Assembly (NCBI GenBank): GCA_030549775.1
Contig: CM060180.1
Coordinates: 27,175,590-27,239,589, forward strand
DNA: 64,000 bases
Direction of reading: 5' to 3'
From: Tamarix chinensis
Lineage: Eukaryota; Streptophyta; Magnoliopsida; Caryophyllales; Tamaricaceae
Below are positions 1-13,700 of the stretch, piece by piece (the first letter of the stretch is position 1; each line of letters opens with the position of its first letter). The translations under genes and the position numbers were made by a program. The notes under the pieces are model-generated. The model was not told the DNA's origin. It made no database searches and was given only the letters and a program-made list of their open reading frames with translations.

Positions 1-371
1 TCATATCATACTATATCTGACAAGGTATACAATAAGGTTTTTAATCCACTAAACCTGCAACACTAGGGTTAACCTAGTGGGGTCACTACCCCCTTAAAAG
101 CAAACTAATTACAAAACGATATTAACTACAACACATAAAATTCAAAGTTAACACAAGTCAAGTATGTCAAATAACAAGGACCCATATTCAAAGACATAAT
201 TACAACAGCAAATCACAATGCCACTTATACTACCCAATCACACTATCCTCACAAGCTAATCCGGATTTAAAAAAAAATCACTTGAAAGAAGTTAAAATAC
301 ATTTTCGGTTAAAACATTTAGGATCATGAGAACCGAATCTCTAATCGAAATCCGATTCTCAACAACCAAAA

Positions 372-398
372 GCTCTGATACCAACTTGTGGTATCAGC
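372..398 (-). repeat. Second primer-site copy inside a hairpin
   Basis: A second TGGTATCAGAGC copy lies on the minus strand at 372-383. It is followed after 5 nt by its inverted copy, giving a perfect 9-bp stem (CTGATACCA and TGGTATCAG) in the leader, about 135 bp from the true primer site. It could be a duplicated LTR/leader junction or a remnant of recombination. Confidence 0.6.
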
Positions 399-509
399 TT
401 AAAAAGTTTAAAAACAAATAGAGGAGCGGTCAAAACACACTTCAAAATCAAATACAAAGTCCAAAAACCAAATTTATTTCCGAAAACGAGCGTGGCCAAA
501 GGACCAACC

Positions 510-521
510 GCTCTGATACCA
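510..521 (-). other. Primer-binding site (initiator Met tRNA)
   Basis: The minus strand reads TGGTATCAGAGC, the standard complement to the 3' end of plant initiator-Met tRNA. It lies 3 nt after the LTR terminus ...TGTTACA at 525. This spacing is what identifies the repeated TG...CA units in this window as LTRs and fixes their orientation. Confidence 0.8.
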
Positions 522-524
522 ACT

Positions 525-655
525 TGTAACACCCCCAAATTCACTACTGAAAAATTTCGTTTAAAATCAAAGGGTTTAGTGGAAGCAAAGGATAAAACCG
601 TAAATTCGGGGGTATTACCGCCACACTTAGTACCAGACCGGTTCACTCCTATCTA
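525..655 (-). mobile_element. Truncated LTR, 3' end only (copy P)
   Basis: This is the conserved 3' terminal module of the giant LTR family, also seen at the 3' ends of copies A, C, D and E. The minus strand ends in GGGGTGTTACA at 525. Similarity stops near 650, just after the first arm of the terminal hairpin (624-642), so the second arm and the rest of the LTR are missing. The adjoining sequence is unrelated AT-rich DNA. Confidence 0.7.
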
Positions 656-837
656 AACCAACATGAACTAATTACTCGAATAATCCAACAATATAAATCA
701 ATTCATTGTTAATACTAATTATAAGCACTATTTGTAAACAATACTTTTATATTTAATTTAATGGACTCCTAATTTATAACTATTATTCTATAATAATAGT
801 AGTAGTAGCAACAACAACAACAACAACAATAATAGTT

Positions 838-922
838 TTGTTAATAATTAATATTATTTTTTTAATTTACCACTAATCAATATTATTTTTATTAATTATA
901 GCTAATATTAGATGATGATGAC

Positions 923-960
<38 letters not shown>

Positions 961-982
961 GAAGAAGAAGAAGAAGAATATG

Positions 983-1024
<42 letters not shown>

Positions 1025-1256
1025 TCTTTTTTTCAATAGATACTAAAAAAATTCAAATTTATCACTAATTAATACTATTTTTATTAATTAGAACTAATAT
1101 TAGATGACGACGACGAAGACGATGATGATATTATTACTATTATTATTATTATTATTTTCAATTAATACTATTTTTTTAAATTATTACTAGTTAGTATTAT
1201 TTTTATTATTTATAACTAATATTAGATGATGGTGGTGGTGATTAGAATAATAATGA

Positions 1257-1305
<49 letters not shown>

Positions 1306-1380
1306 TTCAATAAATACATTTTTTTCAAATTTATCACTAATTAACACTATTTTTATTAATTATAACTAATATTGGAGGGT
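838..1380. repeat. Composite minisatellite with nested trinucleotide runs
   Basis: Four imperfect copies of a roughly 120-190 bp unit start near 845, 1040, 1160 and 1305. Each contains a stretch like TTATCACTAATTAATACTA followed by TTTTTATTAATTA and ACTAATATTAGATGATG. The first three run into variable GAT/GAC/GGT runs and then ATT or AAT runs; the fourth ends in TTGGAGG. Unit length differs because the microsatellite tails differ. Confidence 0.6.
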
Positions 1381-1411
1381 CCATTGGCGTGCATCCAATA
1401 GAAGTTAAGCC

Positions 1412-1412
<1 letters not shown>

Positions 1413-1470
<58 letters not shown>

Positions 1471-1487
1471 GGTCAAATCAGATCAAA

Positions 1488-1521
<34 letters not shown>
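1413..1521. repeat. AAT and ATT microsatellites, facing
   Basis: A run of AAT (about 1413-1469) and a run of ATT (about 1489-1521) flank GGTCAAATCAGATC. The two runs are complementary and could fold into a long AT hairpin. Confidence 0.8.
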
Positions 1522-1522
<1 letters not shown>

Positions 1523-1529
1523 CGGATTA

Positions 1530-2574
1530 GATCTATAACAATAAGGTCGGATTAGATCAGTTCAAAAATAAGCTACAGAGAATGTGTCTTTAGCTAACCA
1601 ACAAAATTAAGGAAACAAAAGAGAAATTACTTAGACAAAAATCTAGAATGCTGTACCTCAAATGAAACCACTATTACACTTTGGCTCGTCTCCCCCTACT
1701 TCGCCCAGATTACACAAGTAAAGCGGGTTGACTCCTTTTTGTCAACTCCTCTTGTTTAATTCATTTAAAATAACTAGTTGATATATAGGCTAATGGGGTG
1801 CCACGACTAAAGAAACGAATTCTTGGTACATCGATATTCACTAATTGACTTAAGACAATTAACTTGTTCAAAACTCATATTTTAATAAATAATTAGATTA
1901 GCATGGCTAGTTATACTATTTACTAGAGTCAAAATTCCATTTAACGTATTAGTCAAAGATTGTCCGACAAATTATTTGATTCAAAATTTAGTTACCATAA
2001 ATCTTTATGCTTTTATTATTAGTTTTTTAGGGGGTTATACTTATAACACTTCAACTCAATTCAGCTGCTCTAAATGATCATAATTTTAGTTGTTCCAATT
2101 TCCAGCACACAAACCCATAGAGACACCAATATATACGAGTTCCAAGCAATCAGCCATCAAATCAACACATATCGCGCCTGTAGTGGTTGAGTCAACCTCA
2201 ATTCCTCAGCTGCATATGGTTGTCCGCAGCACAACAAACATAACATATAACATCCATAATTTCCACAAATCCCAAAACTGCGTTAAAAAAGTGAGAGAAC
2301 CATGTATGAGATAATGAATAATTACCATGAACTTCAGTACTTGGCATTTGAATCGTATCTCATGAGAACCATATCAACAATTTGCAGTTTATTCAGCATT
2401 TGAACAGTATGTTCGAAAATGAATTGGACGATCTTATGAATAATAAATACATCATAGCTTACAAACCGAAATCAAACGAGCATCCAAAGAATTAACCATA
2501 CACGTACAAAAAGAAAGGATGAAATTACCTAGACACCTAAGCTACATAAACGTTTCGCACGAATGAACGCCCGT

Positions 2575-2606
<32 letters not shown>

Positions 2607-2733
2607 CAAGGAATGAATGTTTCGAGATACTAAAATGAGGAAAAAGGCTTTTCATGTTTAAAAGCCCTAAATAGTCCTCGTATGATGCGAACAAAAAATA
2701 TAATATTTTTTTTTCTCACTTGATCCCAAAATG
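1530..2733. other. Intergenic DNA beyond the FAB1 3' end
   Basis: AT-rich DNA with no supported gene. It contains a TA dinucleotide run at about 2575-2601. Short open frames here (for example 2090-2314) have no recognisable motif. The FAB1 3' end probably falls near 2710-2730. Confidence 0.5.
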
Positions 2734-2739
2734 TTTATT
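2734..2739 (-). terminator. Candidate poly(A) signal of FAB1
   Basis: AATAAA on the minus strand, about 160 nt after the FAB1 stop codon at 2899-2901. The distance suits a plant 3' UTR. No other evidence is available. Confidence 0.4.
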
Positions 2740-2898
2740 CACATAAGATAGCTGTACATGATTTTCCCCCCCTTATTTGAATAATCTAAAACGGTTCTTC
2801 GTTAGATCCTCACAAAAAAAGGTTATCACTTTTCACCAACTCGTTACATCACAACCAAATTACCCGATTCAAACATAACGTTTCTTTCAAGCAATCTT

Positions 2899-3195
2899 TC
2901 ATTGATGGTCAGACTGTGATGCACTTTTAGCGGTTGGTGGTAGTGGGCACCAATGATCCGGCGCTACAAGGAAATAAGTGGACATAGCTTTCCTGAACCG
3001 TTTCTTGTATTGCCCTGGAGAAATGACTGTAGGAGACGCATTCTTGGGACCTCCAAGGATACCAGTAGCCTTCACCCAACTCTCAAGATGCTTGTCCCAT
3101 GTATACTGCCTCATGTAATCAATAATTCCCAGGACCAACTCATGTTTTTCGTCATCCAACCCGACGAGCAAGGAGTAATCCATCACATCAACTGA
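2899..3195 (-). CDS. FAB1: FAB1 exon 11: kinase C-lobe and stop
   Basis: Encodes residues 1709-1806 and TGA at 2899-2901. Contains MDYSLLVG, LGIIDYMRQYTWDKHLE (metal-binding D1734), GGPKNASPTVISPGQYKKRF and AMSTYFLVAPDHW, the standard C-terminal end of plant FAB1 kinases. The acceptor is GTCAG before 3195. Confidence 0.95.
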   Translation of the reverse strand, partial: SVDVMDYSLLVGLDDEKHELVLGIIDYMRQYTWDKHLESWVKATGILGGPKNASPTVISPGQYKKRFRKAMSTYFLVAPDHWCPLPPTAKSASQSDHQ

Positions 3196-6100
3196 CTGAC
3201 AAAAAATATACGAAGTTTATCAGAAAGGTTAGCAACAATAGATTTAGTCTATAATTGTCAGGCAACACATACATAGTCGTATGGTTACAAGATCAGTAGC
3301 ACACAGTAAATATCTACACAAAACAAAAAGGTAATCCAGAAAATCAGACTCTGAAATCACTTAATAAATTTTCAAAATAAGTAATTATCTTAAATAGTTC
3401 CAAACAAGCAGTAATCATAACTCCGCTATATTATGCATTCTCAAATAAGATTAGCTTGGTCTGCCTTATACAAGAAGAGACAAAGTTAAACTTTTAAGAT
3501 CACCAAAGATAAGCAGGGTACACAAGAACTTTGATATCCAATCACAATTTGCAGTACCTTTTTCTCATTACAGCGATTTCCATTACCAAGACACGAGGAT
3601 ATACGACAATATTTGCTGGATGTTCATTATCAATTAGTGCTGAAAAATATCTATGATTATGAGACCAACTGTTGGAAAATTATTGAATGGACTCATGTCC
3701 ATCAACGCCACCAAACACAACTAGCTCCACCACAATGCCTGTCTCACTTTCGTTCCCCTTCAAGGACGTTGTCGTACATTGATCGTCACCGTGTATTCGG
3801 ATGCTGAACACTCAATAGCACCACCGACTTTCCTTTTGGTCCCCATCCCTTGTGTTCAACACTGTTCCTTTTTCAAGGACGCAATTCAATGCCAGCACTC
3901 CTACACTTGTGTTCAGCTGGTGAGTGGCGAGGGCTTATTAGGGTGAATGCTCATTTAGCATATGCTCTGCTGGGATCTCATTTACATTTGGCACTGTATG
4001 TACGTGAATAAAACATTGAAGCTAAGCACCTAATTCCAATGGGTTGGAAAAAGAGGAACAAGATGCTTGTGATTTTTAATGATTATTTGAAAGCCCAAAT
4101 CTCTCTCCTCCATAGAGTTCTGTCGCAATTTCCTTCTAGGTTCAGCTACAGGAATGCTTGTTGCTATGCGTGCCCGATTCACTGAGGTGGAAACGAAGGC
4201 AGACATTGCAGTGGAGGTGGCTGTGAATTGTGGCATGGATGGACTTAAGTCTGGTCTGATAATTAGAGAGAATTTTCCGGCACTGGATTTGTGGCTGTGA
4301 ATATCACATGTATTGATGTGTATCGATGGCATAGTATTTTCCCGTCAATATTTTTCCATATTGGCCAATAATCACACTACCCCACCTCACCACCAACCAT
4401 CATCGCCATTGGTGGCGGTGGTGATTCAAATGAAAAACAAGTTGTAGAGTACAAACTGATTTCTAGAAATCAATATAGTTAAAACTGGTTCTAAATTTTA
4501 GAAAACAAAAACTGGACACCGTTCAGAAACCTAATATCAGCAAAATGAATATGATACCGAACGGACCTGAAGACACCAAGTTGTATGCTTATAACATCCA
4601 AAAATTAGCTCTCTTGAAACAAATCAGTAAATTGTGACAAATGGCCTCCAGTCAATGATTTCTACATTAGTGTAGCAGCAAAACAAAAGACACAAGCAGC
4701 TGTGCAAGTAGTTATGTATACTCTGAGTTAAGATGATAAAAGACACTTAATGTGCAACCATGGAAGACATGTGACGACCAATCAAGTGAGACGATGCTAA
4801 TAGAGATATATGTCAATAGATGTATAAATAACTTGTAATTGTGCCCTGAATTCACACAAATAATTATATCAGACTTTTTCAACATGTAGTGAAGAACAGG
4901 AGAACAATAAGCTTATATGTGGTTTTCTTCTCGGAAACTTACAGAAAGAAATGGGGTATCATTCCAGACAGCTCGCTCCAAAAGACGTTTTGCCTTATTC
5001 CCCACGAAAATTGGCGAGGTAGGCATTGTTTCAATCAAGTTCTGATCCAACAAAACCTTGTTTCCTCCGGTGGAGTCTGGATTGTAACGTGATCTAGCAG
5101 AACCTTTAAGGTCGTAAAGCCGTGTAACATTGCGTTGAAACAAAAGATTTTCCATTACCAACACATCCATCTTTGATTCTCTGCCTGTATTGAAATGCTT
5201 GGATGTAACCTTAAATAAATACACCAAGAACAACCTAAATCAATTTTAGAACAATAACTGTCTCCACAATGAAAGGGGATGAAATTTTTGCAAAGAGACT
5301 ACAAGAAAACCATAATAAAAGATACGGGAATATTTTCACTCAATCAGAAAAGATATGATAGGAAAAAGAACACAAGGAAACAAAGAGAGATGAGAAATAG
5401 AAGCCTGAGAACTACTTCATATGAGTCATGACTATAGCAAATGATTGAAGCATCTTGAATATAATGCTTATCGATTACCTCCGTCATGTAAGTAAGAGCT
5501 ATAATGGCATATGGACAGAAAAGTATGCACAGTTGATAAAAGTCGGCCTGTTATTTTATCTGTTGACTTCTTGTCATTCTCAGATATTTGATTAACCGAT
5601 TCAATTTAGGACCACTATGAGTTGATAAACATCATGGCAAAAAGAACTGAATATTTACCTGATATATTCCAAGAATCTTTGCCAGGCAGGTCGGGCTTCC
5701 AGTGCTGATAGACTCTGACAAATATTTAAAGTAAGTTGGTGCGAATTTGATAAATGACTCCAGCTCTGTCTTTGTCACCTGCTTAATTATAAAGCGATCA
5801 TCCAAAGTTTTTGCAAAAAAGACATTGCTCTTGCCACCCTGGGCACCCCATTTCTTACAACGACTAAGGGACCGAATGTAATCCAACTCTGAAGGACAGC
5901 ACATCTTCCTCAATGCCTCAAATCGTTTTGAATAATAACAAATGACTTTATACTTCACTTTCCCATTTGGATCATCATCCACAAAAGAAACTTTTAAATG
6001 TGATGCCTTTGTGTAGAGAAATGGGTCCAAGACCAAGTTGCTCCAAGACCCCTGTGCAGATAAGAGTTTCTCATCTAAAGACCCTTGAGTGTTCAGGGAT

Positions 6101-9100
6101 TCCATAGTTGTATCACCCGATGAATCCAAATTTGGTAATGAAATTGAAGACTCTAGACCATCCCTTGTCATCTCAGAGGAGTTAGACATCTGAGTATGAT
6201 AATCTGGTGAGACAAGAGTATAAGATATGATACTAGTTGGTTCATCATCATACACTGGCACAACAGTATCATTGATGCCAATAGGTAGAAGCAACCTAGC
6301 ACCACCATGGCGTTTCAATTCACAGAATGAAGATAGGTAGACCGGTTTGTACTCCAGCACCGCATCAAGAGTGTGTGTATTGGGTGAGTCAGTTGTGTTA
6401 AGTAAACAATATAAGTTTATGAAAGGCATCCCTAACCAGCTGGTGGAATATTCTGTATTTCCAGACCCTCTAGTAGGCAATGCAAGACCAAGAGGATGAG
6501 GCATCTCTACCTCTTTTCTGTTGTCAATGGTATAGTTCTCCAAAATAGAGGTAGCTGCACCTGGGGTGGCACAATTAGATGAATCTTTAGGAACATGAAT
6601 AGGAAGATCTTCGTCATTTTCTTTCGATGCTGCATTTCCTAGAAGGAATTGACCAGTCCATGCTGCATCCAGAGTTTCAGATAAATTCACCATGCACAGA
6701 AACTGACCATCTGAAAGATCCCTTTGAACTGGATAACAAGATTCAAGTGGATCAAGTTTGCTTATCTCAGGAGAAACATCTTCACAATCTTCGTTGGTAT
6801 TAATCTGATGACTTGAATGCAATTCTTCACGGCAGGCACTAGGCTGGTTAGTTCTGCTGAGATCACCTTCAAAATCAAGATCTGTATCAGGCTGTCCATC
6901 TGAAACATTCAATCTGCAACTGCTTGAGCCTTTGACATGTTGGGAACTTCCATCTGTCTCTATCCCCTGAACGATATTTAGGGATTTCTCTGCGGATTTT
7001 AACACACTGTTCATCCCATGCATGGGCATGCTTTCAGTCAAGCTTGCAGCATAGACCAGACGCTGGTCCCATACATAAGACTGAAAAAGTAACCGCCTTC
7101 TCAATTTATTGATTTCAAGAATATCAATTGCAGGTTGGCCAGCTTCTGCCTCTTTGTTCAGCACAATCTGTAGTAATCCCTGGGAAGCACCAAACTTGGA
7201 GATAAGAGAACACAACATCCCACAATCTGAAGTTGGTAGCACTCAGACAGTTCAAACATCAATTGTTCATATAATACTCACAAATGAAGAAAAGAGTGAG
7301 TCAAAGGAAACAAAGTGGAGGGTAAAACAGAGGAGCTTGCCAGACAAATAGAGAAACGGTAACACTGGATAACTCCTTTTCACCAATTTACAAGAGCTTC
7401 ATCCATGTTCAGACAACATGAACATTCATAATACTGCTTGAGTTTAGGATGAAAAAGGACCAATTGATGCTTTAAGCAAGAATTATCAACATCCCAAACA
7501 TTGTTTTTGACTTAAGTTGATATGAACAAAAGCTACAATGGAGACAAACCTCAAATTCTTCTTTCTCCTTCCTTAGCCTTTTTTCAAGTTCTGCAATGTG
7601 TTTTCTCAACCCATAAGCTATTAAGCTACCTTCCAACGATCCAATGTCAGGCACTTCTACTGATATCCGATTAAGAGCATTGCAGACGTCAGTAAAGAGT
7701 AGCTCTGCTCTGTCACCCACCTGATTAAAATATTGAAAGATTAAGCAGTATAGGAATACCAATGTCACAAGTATCAAGGGATAAATGCTCAATTCATACA
7801 CCTCGTTCAACTCTTTCTGAATCCAGTCCTGTTTGTTGTAATTGAATTCCAGCTTCGCAGGTGGAAGGCAAACAGAATGAACATCAATGGGAGCATACCG
7901 GAAGCAAGCAACCATCCTTCCCGAACTGAGCAAACCAGATATGTCAGAATGTTAAAAATGAAATCTCCTTTATCAACAATCAAACATCCCCCACATTACA
8001 GTCCTGGCAGCTCCATATACATTTTTTAGATATATGTGGCAAATAAGGCCAAGAGAAAGCTTTTTTCCTTATTTTTTAGGTAAACATGTTGGCGTCATGA
8101 AACAAACTTAAGATAGAGAGGAGATAGAGGGTATAGCTAGTCAAACCAGTTTCAGGGTTTGGGTATAAATAAGACAAATGATAGTTCATGGCTAGCACAT
8201 ATCAGACAGGCAATTTAACAATCTTTCAAGTGAAGCTACCATGTGCGGTGAACTGAGAATTGAAAATAATTTTTCGTGAACAGATAATGTAAGAACGAGT
8301 GTCAGTAAGTAATTCAATTGTTAATACAATGTGACATATAACTTGATTCGGATCTGATAATCCAAATTGAAAAACCCAAATCCATACCAGGCAATGAAAT
8401 CACAATTGTGGTTGCAGTTACATAGTATCAGAGCACTGCAAATGACAAATATTATGACACGGTCAGATTTGATATAATAGATATCAACCTATATTAGATG
8501 TATATCGGTGGATATCAATGAATATTGGTGACATTGGTCGCGTCAAGTTCCACCACTATGTAGTGGTAACATCACATATCTATTGGTTCAACATCCAATA
8601 TATGGTACCGATATAACAACATATCAACTGATATTTTATTCCACGACCCATACCTGATTTTTATCTGACTAATCTTGATCAGGAACCTGACTCAATTTAA
8701 CATTGTTTCAGATTTAGTCTTCCCCTATATTAACCCGTATCCAAACTAACCCAGACCAAAGTGACCTGAACCATCGGAACCGAATACTACACATACCTGA
8801 ACATGAACTCGAACCCATGCCAAAAGCAAACCTAATATAATCCAACACATTAGGTGACATATACAGGGATGACCCGTAGTATTTGTTTTATTAATATGAT
8901 TTGAATATGTAATTTGTTTTGTTTCATAATTCCAAGGGGAATGAATGAGCAACCTTGAGGGAATTAGATGTTAAAAGCATCTAAGATGACAAATCTCTTG
9001 CAATTTTCATCATTCTATGACAAAAAATAAAATAAAAAAATATTTTGATGATTAACATCAGCTATTATTAATTGAAATAACAAAGTAACATGCCAAACCA

Positions 9101-10708
9101 AAATAAGGACTAGGCCAAAGTTAAAAAAAAAAAAAAAAAAGGACCAAAACAACACTTCGTGCATAGATGATGCAGCAACCTAAAGCCATCAAACACCCTA
9201 CTACTCACCAACAAAAGGATCACCCCCACTCAAACACATTTATCAAAAGTAACCTACAACGAAAAACAACCATCCGACATTCAAAGTTCCAAAAGATGAT
9301 GCAGACCATGAGGAAAACATCTACTGCAAACAGAAGGAAGTACGGTCAGCCACAGATTTGTAGCTTCCCCATACAACCTCTTATGATCAAACATCAGCTT
9401 CCATGCATTACCTAACCAGGATTTGCACTAGTCTAGTTCAAAAAACGTGTACAAATTTTTTTAATTGTAGATGACTGTATTAAATAATAACAAAATATAG
9501 CAAGTTCAGAAACCATACACAAAGAATATGTCAATGAAGATATAATAAAATATAAAACTCATAATCTATTAATTTAACAAACAAACAATTAATGTCATTT
9601 TGAACTGACTTTACCCAACCCATATCCAATCCAACTCAAAGTCTATAGACCCAAATTGAGACCAAATAAAGACCAATCAATGGATCAGAGATTTACCTAC
9701 CAGAACTTAAACAGAACTAAATTAGCACACCTTGAAAATAGACCCAAACCAAACCAAACCCAACCGGAACTGATTGCATTGTAAACTTGATTTTAATCCA
9801 AACTGGAATGAATTGAACCGAAACTGATCCAAATGACCCGTTTGTCACCTCTACATATAACCATGTCCTTGACCTGAGGCATGATGACTTATAGGAAGTA
9901 AGCCTTCAAAAGTAATCTAATACTATTGATCTAGAGGTCGACTACAATATACATTAGCTTAGCTGCACACATAGGTAACGTCTATGATGCTACTACTCTG
10001 TTTGCATACATGAGAAAACTCATTATAATGAAGCATTTCCCTGCATAATGCCAATCACAACATAAAAATTACACAAAATTGTGTATACCTTGATATACCA
10101 AAAAAAAGTAAAAACAGGGCTCGTGATACAAGAAAACCATACCCATAGAACCGGAGACAATCCCTGTGTAGAGAATGGCCACAGCAAGCAATCCTGCTGG
10201 TAGCTGCATGATTTGAAAAGCTAAGTTCCAGAAATTTCCCAAAAGACAAGCCCCATGCAGCATCAGACATTACTACCCTCTGAGTAGTTGGAGGAAATCC
10301 ATTGGATCTGGGGCAACGCAGACACCTGTGCCACATCCAAATTTTGTCCTCTGCTGAGAATAAATCTGAAAGTTTTCTAACTGAGATTGTAAGGCTGCCT
10401 TCTCTATGAGTATAACAATGAATATGGGCCTCAGATGGCATCTCACATGACTTGCAGCGGTAGCTCTTCAACATGCACAAATCAAAGAGAATAACCTGTC
10501 AATGAAACTTAAAGAAAAGAAGCTAAGAGTGTGTTTATTTATGGAAAACTGCTTTCTATTTTCTATCTCCAGTTTTTTATTCAAAACAAGAAAACAGTTT
10601 TCTATATATATATATATTCATTAATCCATCTATCCAGTAAAGATAGAAATTTGAAAATGTGTTCACACTCTTCTAGATTGGATAATAATAATAATAATAA
10701 CAACAATG

Positions 10709-10741
<33 letters not shown>

Positions 10742-13700
10742 GCATATTATTCTTATTAGTAATATTCATATTAAGATCAGTAATAATAATATTATTACTT
10801 TTAATAATAATGATATTATTATTATATTATCATCTATAATGATTATAATAATAATAGCAATAATATTATTATTATATTATCATCTAAAATGATAATAATA
10901 ATAATAATAATAGCAATAATATTATTATTAATAATAATAATACTAATAATGCTAATAATATTAATATTAATAATATCACTAATATTAATAGTATTAGTAG
11001 TAGTAGTATCACTAAGTATGATCACACTACTAACAATATTAATATTGATAATATTACTGTTAATAATAATGTTCATATTAAGAATAATTATGATTATAAT
11101 GAGAGAGATTAAAATAATTATAAAAATCAGAATAATAATAAAAATGATGTTATTATTATTCTTAATTTTAATATTAATAGAAATATTATTGTTCTAGAAA
11201 AAAAACAATATTACTATTATTACTTTCATTAATATTAGTAATAATAATATTATTATTATTAATGTTAATAATAATATCAATGTTCCTAATTATATTATTA
11301 ATGTTAATAATAATAAAATTCTTATTATTCTTAACAATATTAATAATTACATTAACAAAATAACATTACTACGATTATTATAATTTTATTAATATAATAT
11401 TGTTGTTGTTATTAGTAATATTAATAAAGCATACATTTTTATTATCATTATTATTACTAATAATATTAATATTCACAATAATAATAATACCATTATTATT
11501 AATTCTATTGTTAATAATACTAACAACATTGTCATTAGTTTTACATTTTTTTTATATCTTAATATTAATATTAATAAAGAAATATTATTAAATTAATAAA
11601 AATAATAAGAATCTTATTGATTTTATTATTAAAATTATTATTATTATTATTGTTAACTTTTGCAATGAAAAAAAAACATGGAGAAAATAAAAGCTTACAT
11701 TTATATGAAAAACTCATAATAGGTTTTCTTCAGAGTGTTGGAAAAATGTGTTTTCTGGTTTTCCAATCAAGAAAATGAAAAATAGAAGTTATAAACATGT
11801 TTTTCGAAATTCCAAAAACCTGGAAAATGGTTTAAAAAAAACAGCGTGGTTTCTCAAAAGTAAACGCACCTTAAGGTTCTCTTTTCATTTTCTCCTCTCT
11901 TGCTATTCTTTTTCTAGTTTTGGGCCAGGGAACTATAGCAAAAGAAATTAAAAATGTCACACCTGATCAAACAAATGATCTTGTAAAAACCGACCCAACG
12001 GTCTATCAAAGCTTCCATAGTATTTGATCCTAAAAAGATGAGCTCTTTCACACACAACACCCTTCCATACACAACGTGTCATCAATGATACCAAAATGCT
12101 CTGATTGTCAGAAGGTGATGGTGGAAAAATTTCCTTGGAAGATGGTAGTTCCTCATTCTGATCACTCATCCTCTGCTTTGAAGATGCAGACTGTGGATTA
12201 AACTGCTCTGTTTCCTTCTGCACACGAAAATCAGCAGGCCTACAGGAAACACCTTGTACTCCATCCTTAGAGGTCATCAAGCAACTAGATGTTGTACAAG
12301 TATCCAACTGACCCACACAACTGTGTCCTGTTAAATTATCACTTTGAGGAAATTGATTAGCATAATTAGAATGCCAAAGATAATGCTCAGAAGGAAATAA
12401 GAAACCGAGTGTACCATCAGAGTATATTAAATCAGGTGAAGTTTCTGCACGGCAAGTCTGAGTGCATGATATGACTTCTTCTAGTGATGGAATTGGATCA
12501 CTCTTGCTTGGTGAAGCCGAATCAAAAATGAGGCTATCGCTGGATTTCTGAGTGTCACAGGCAAGTTGGTCAATCAGTGCCCTTCCAGATCCAGCTGCAG
12601 GGACAGAAAATCCAGGTATAGTTGAAATGGCTTTGCTGATGTGTGACGCTTTGTCAGGTAACGCAACAGTGATTGGGGACTTTAACGGGAGTTCAGGCAA
12701 AGAAGCACCCTCATCAGCAAGAAAAGATGTTTCTAGAGCCAAATTATAGGCAGCAAAAACCCCATATTGGAGTACATGTTTCACCTTCTTCAACTCATCC
12801 CCATGAGCACCCTTGAGCAATATCTGAGAGGAAGGAAGCAAAAAATTCCACTTATTAGCGACATGCTGCATAACCCGAGGGCTACTAAGATCACAAATGA
12901 TGGCATCCTAAGGAGGAATGAGGCCTTTTAGTGCAGATGTTTCCCCTTGCTGCAGAGTTGTATACCTCATTATCAATAGTTTCAAGAGCAATAAAAGCTA
13001 GTAAGACATTATCTTATCTTTCTATACAAGGACACAACTAGCACTTGAACAAAGGAAAAGTTTTATAAAGTGGCACACATACCATATAAACTAAAACAAA
13101 AATGTAACAGGAACCCCCCTATGCCCCAAACACAAAATTAAAAGGGAAAAAACAGTCCATCTGATTTAAAATAAAAAAGAAATAAAATGAAGAATATTAA
13201 TCTCAATCATGCCAGCAAATGCATATATACTGTGTATCAAGAGCTTACAGTGCAACCCAAAGGCTTGGGACAACCCTCCAAAAACATCAAAGTCTTCATC
13301 AGTTTCTTCCCACCTTGTCCAGCACTGCCATGTTGTTCAAAATACTTCTCCACGTGAAATGAATCGCAGTAACCCAACTTTTGTGATGATACATGATCCA
13401 CTGAAGGGACAATTAGAGCTCCTGTGCAGCGAGCAATACGCTCCAGTAGAGGCCTCTTAATATTTAAGACAACAGAGATGCCTTTTTCAAGAAGATAATC
13501 TTGAGCAAATCGTGAAACTGACTTTTCTACCAACAGAATATTTGGATGATGTGCATGGATTTTTGTAACAGCCATCTTCAGATGATCCATTTCCTAATTA
13601 CATGCGTTAAGTATATTAGATGACATAAAATTCAACTAAAAGTAAATAAATAATCCTCGATTGATAACAGCTATTTGACTGTTAGCCTAAACATGGCGAC

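Larger units (their letters stand above)
1..524 (-). mobile_element. Start of internal region of an LTR retrotransposon
   Basis: Read on the minus strand, this follows directly after an LTR that ends at 525. A primer-binding site matching the 3' end of plant initiator-Met tRNA begins three bases into it, so it is the 5' untranslated leader of an LTR element that leaves the window at base 1. No gag or pol coding is visible in this part. The lineage is inferred: initiator-Met priming plus very long LTRs fits Ty3/gypsy Tekay/Del elements, but other lineages are possible. Confidence 0.6.

Noticed and set aside
510..521. Possible tRNA-Met gene
   Set aside because: Only the 12-nt complement to the tRNA 3' end is present; no cloverleaf surrounds it.
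359..646. 95-codon minus-strand frame
   Set aside because: It spans the LTR end and primer-binding site, so it cannot be one natural protein.
4030..4332. 100-codon frame in FAB1 intron 10
   Set aside because: No recognised motif, lies within an intron of the same strand between matched splice sites, and no start or splice support.
10531..11591. Open frames of isoleucine, leucine and asparagine repeats
   Set aside because: They are translations of ATT/AAT microsatellites inside a MITE in a FAB1 intron.
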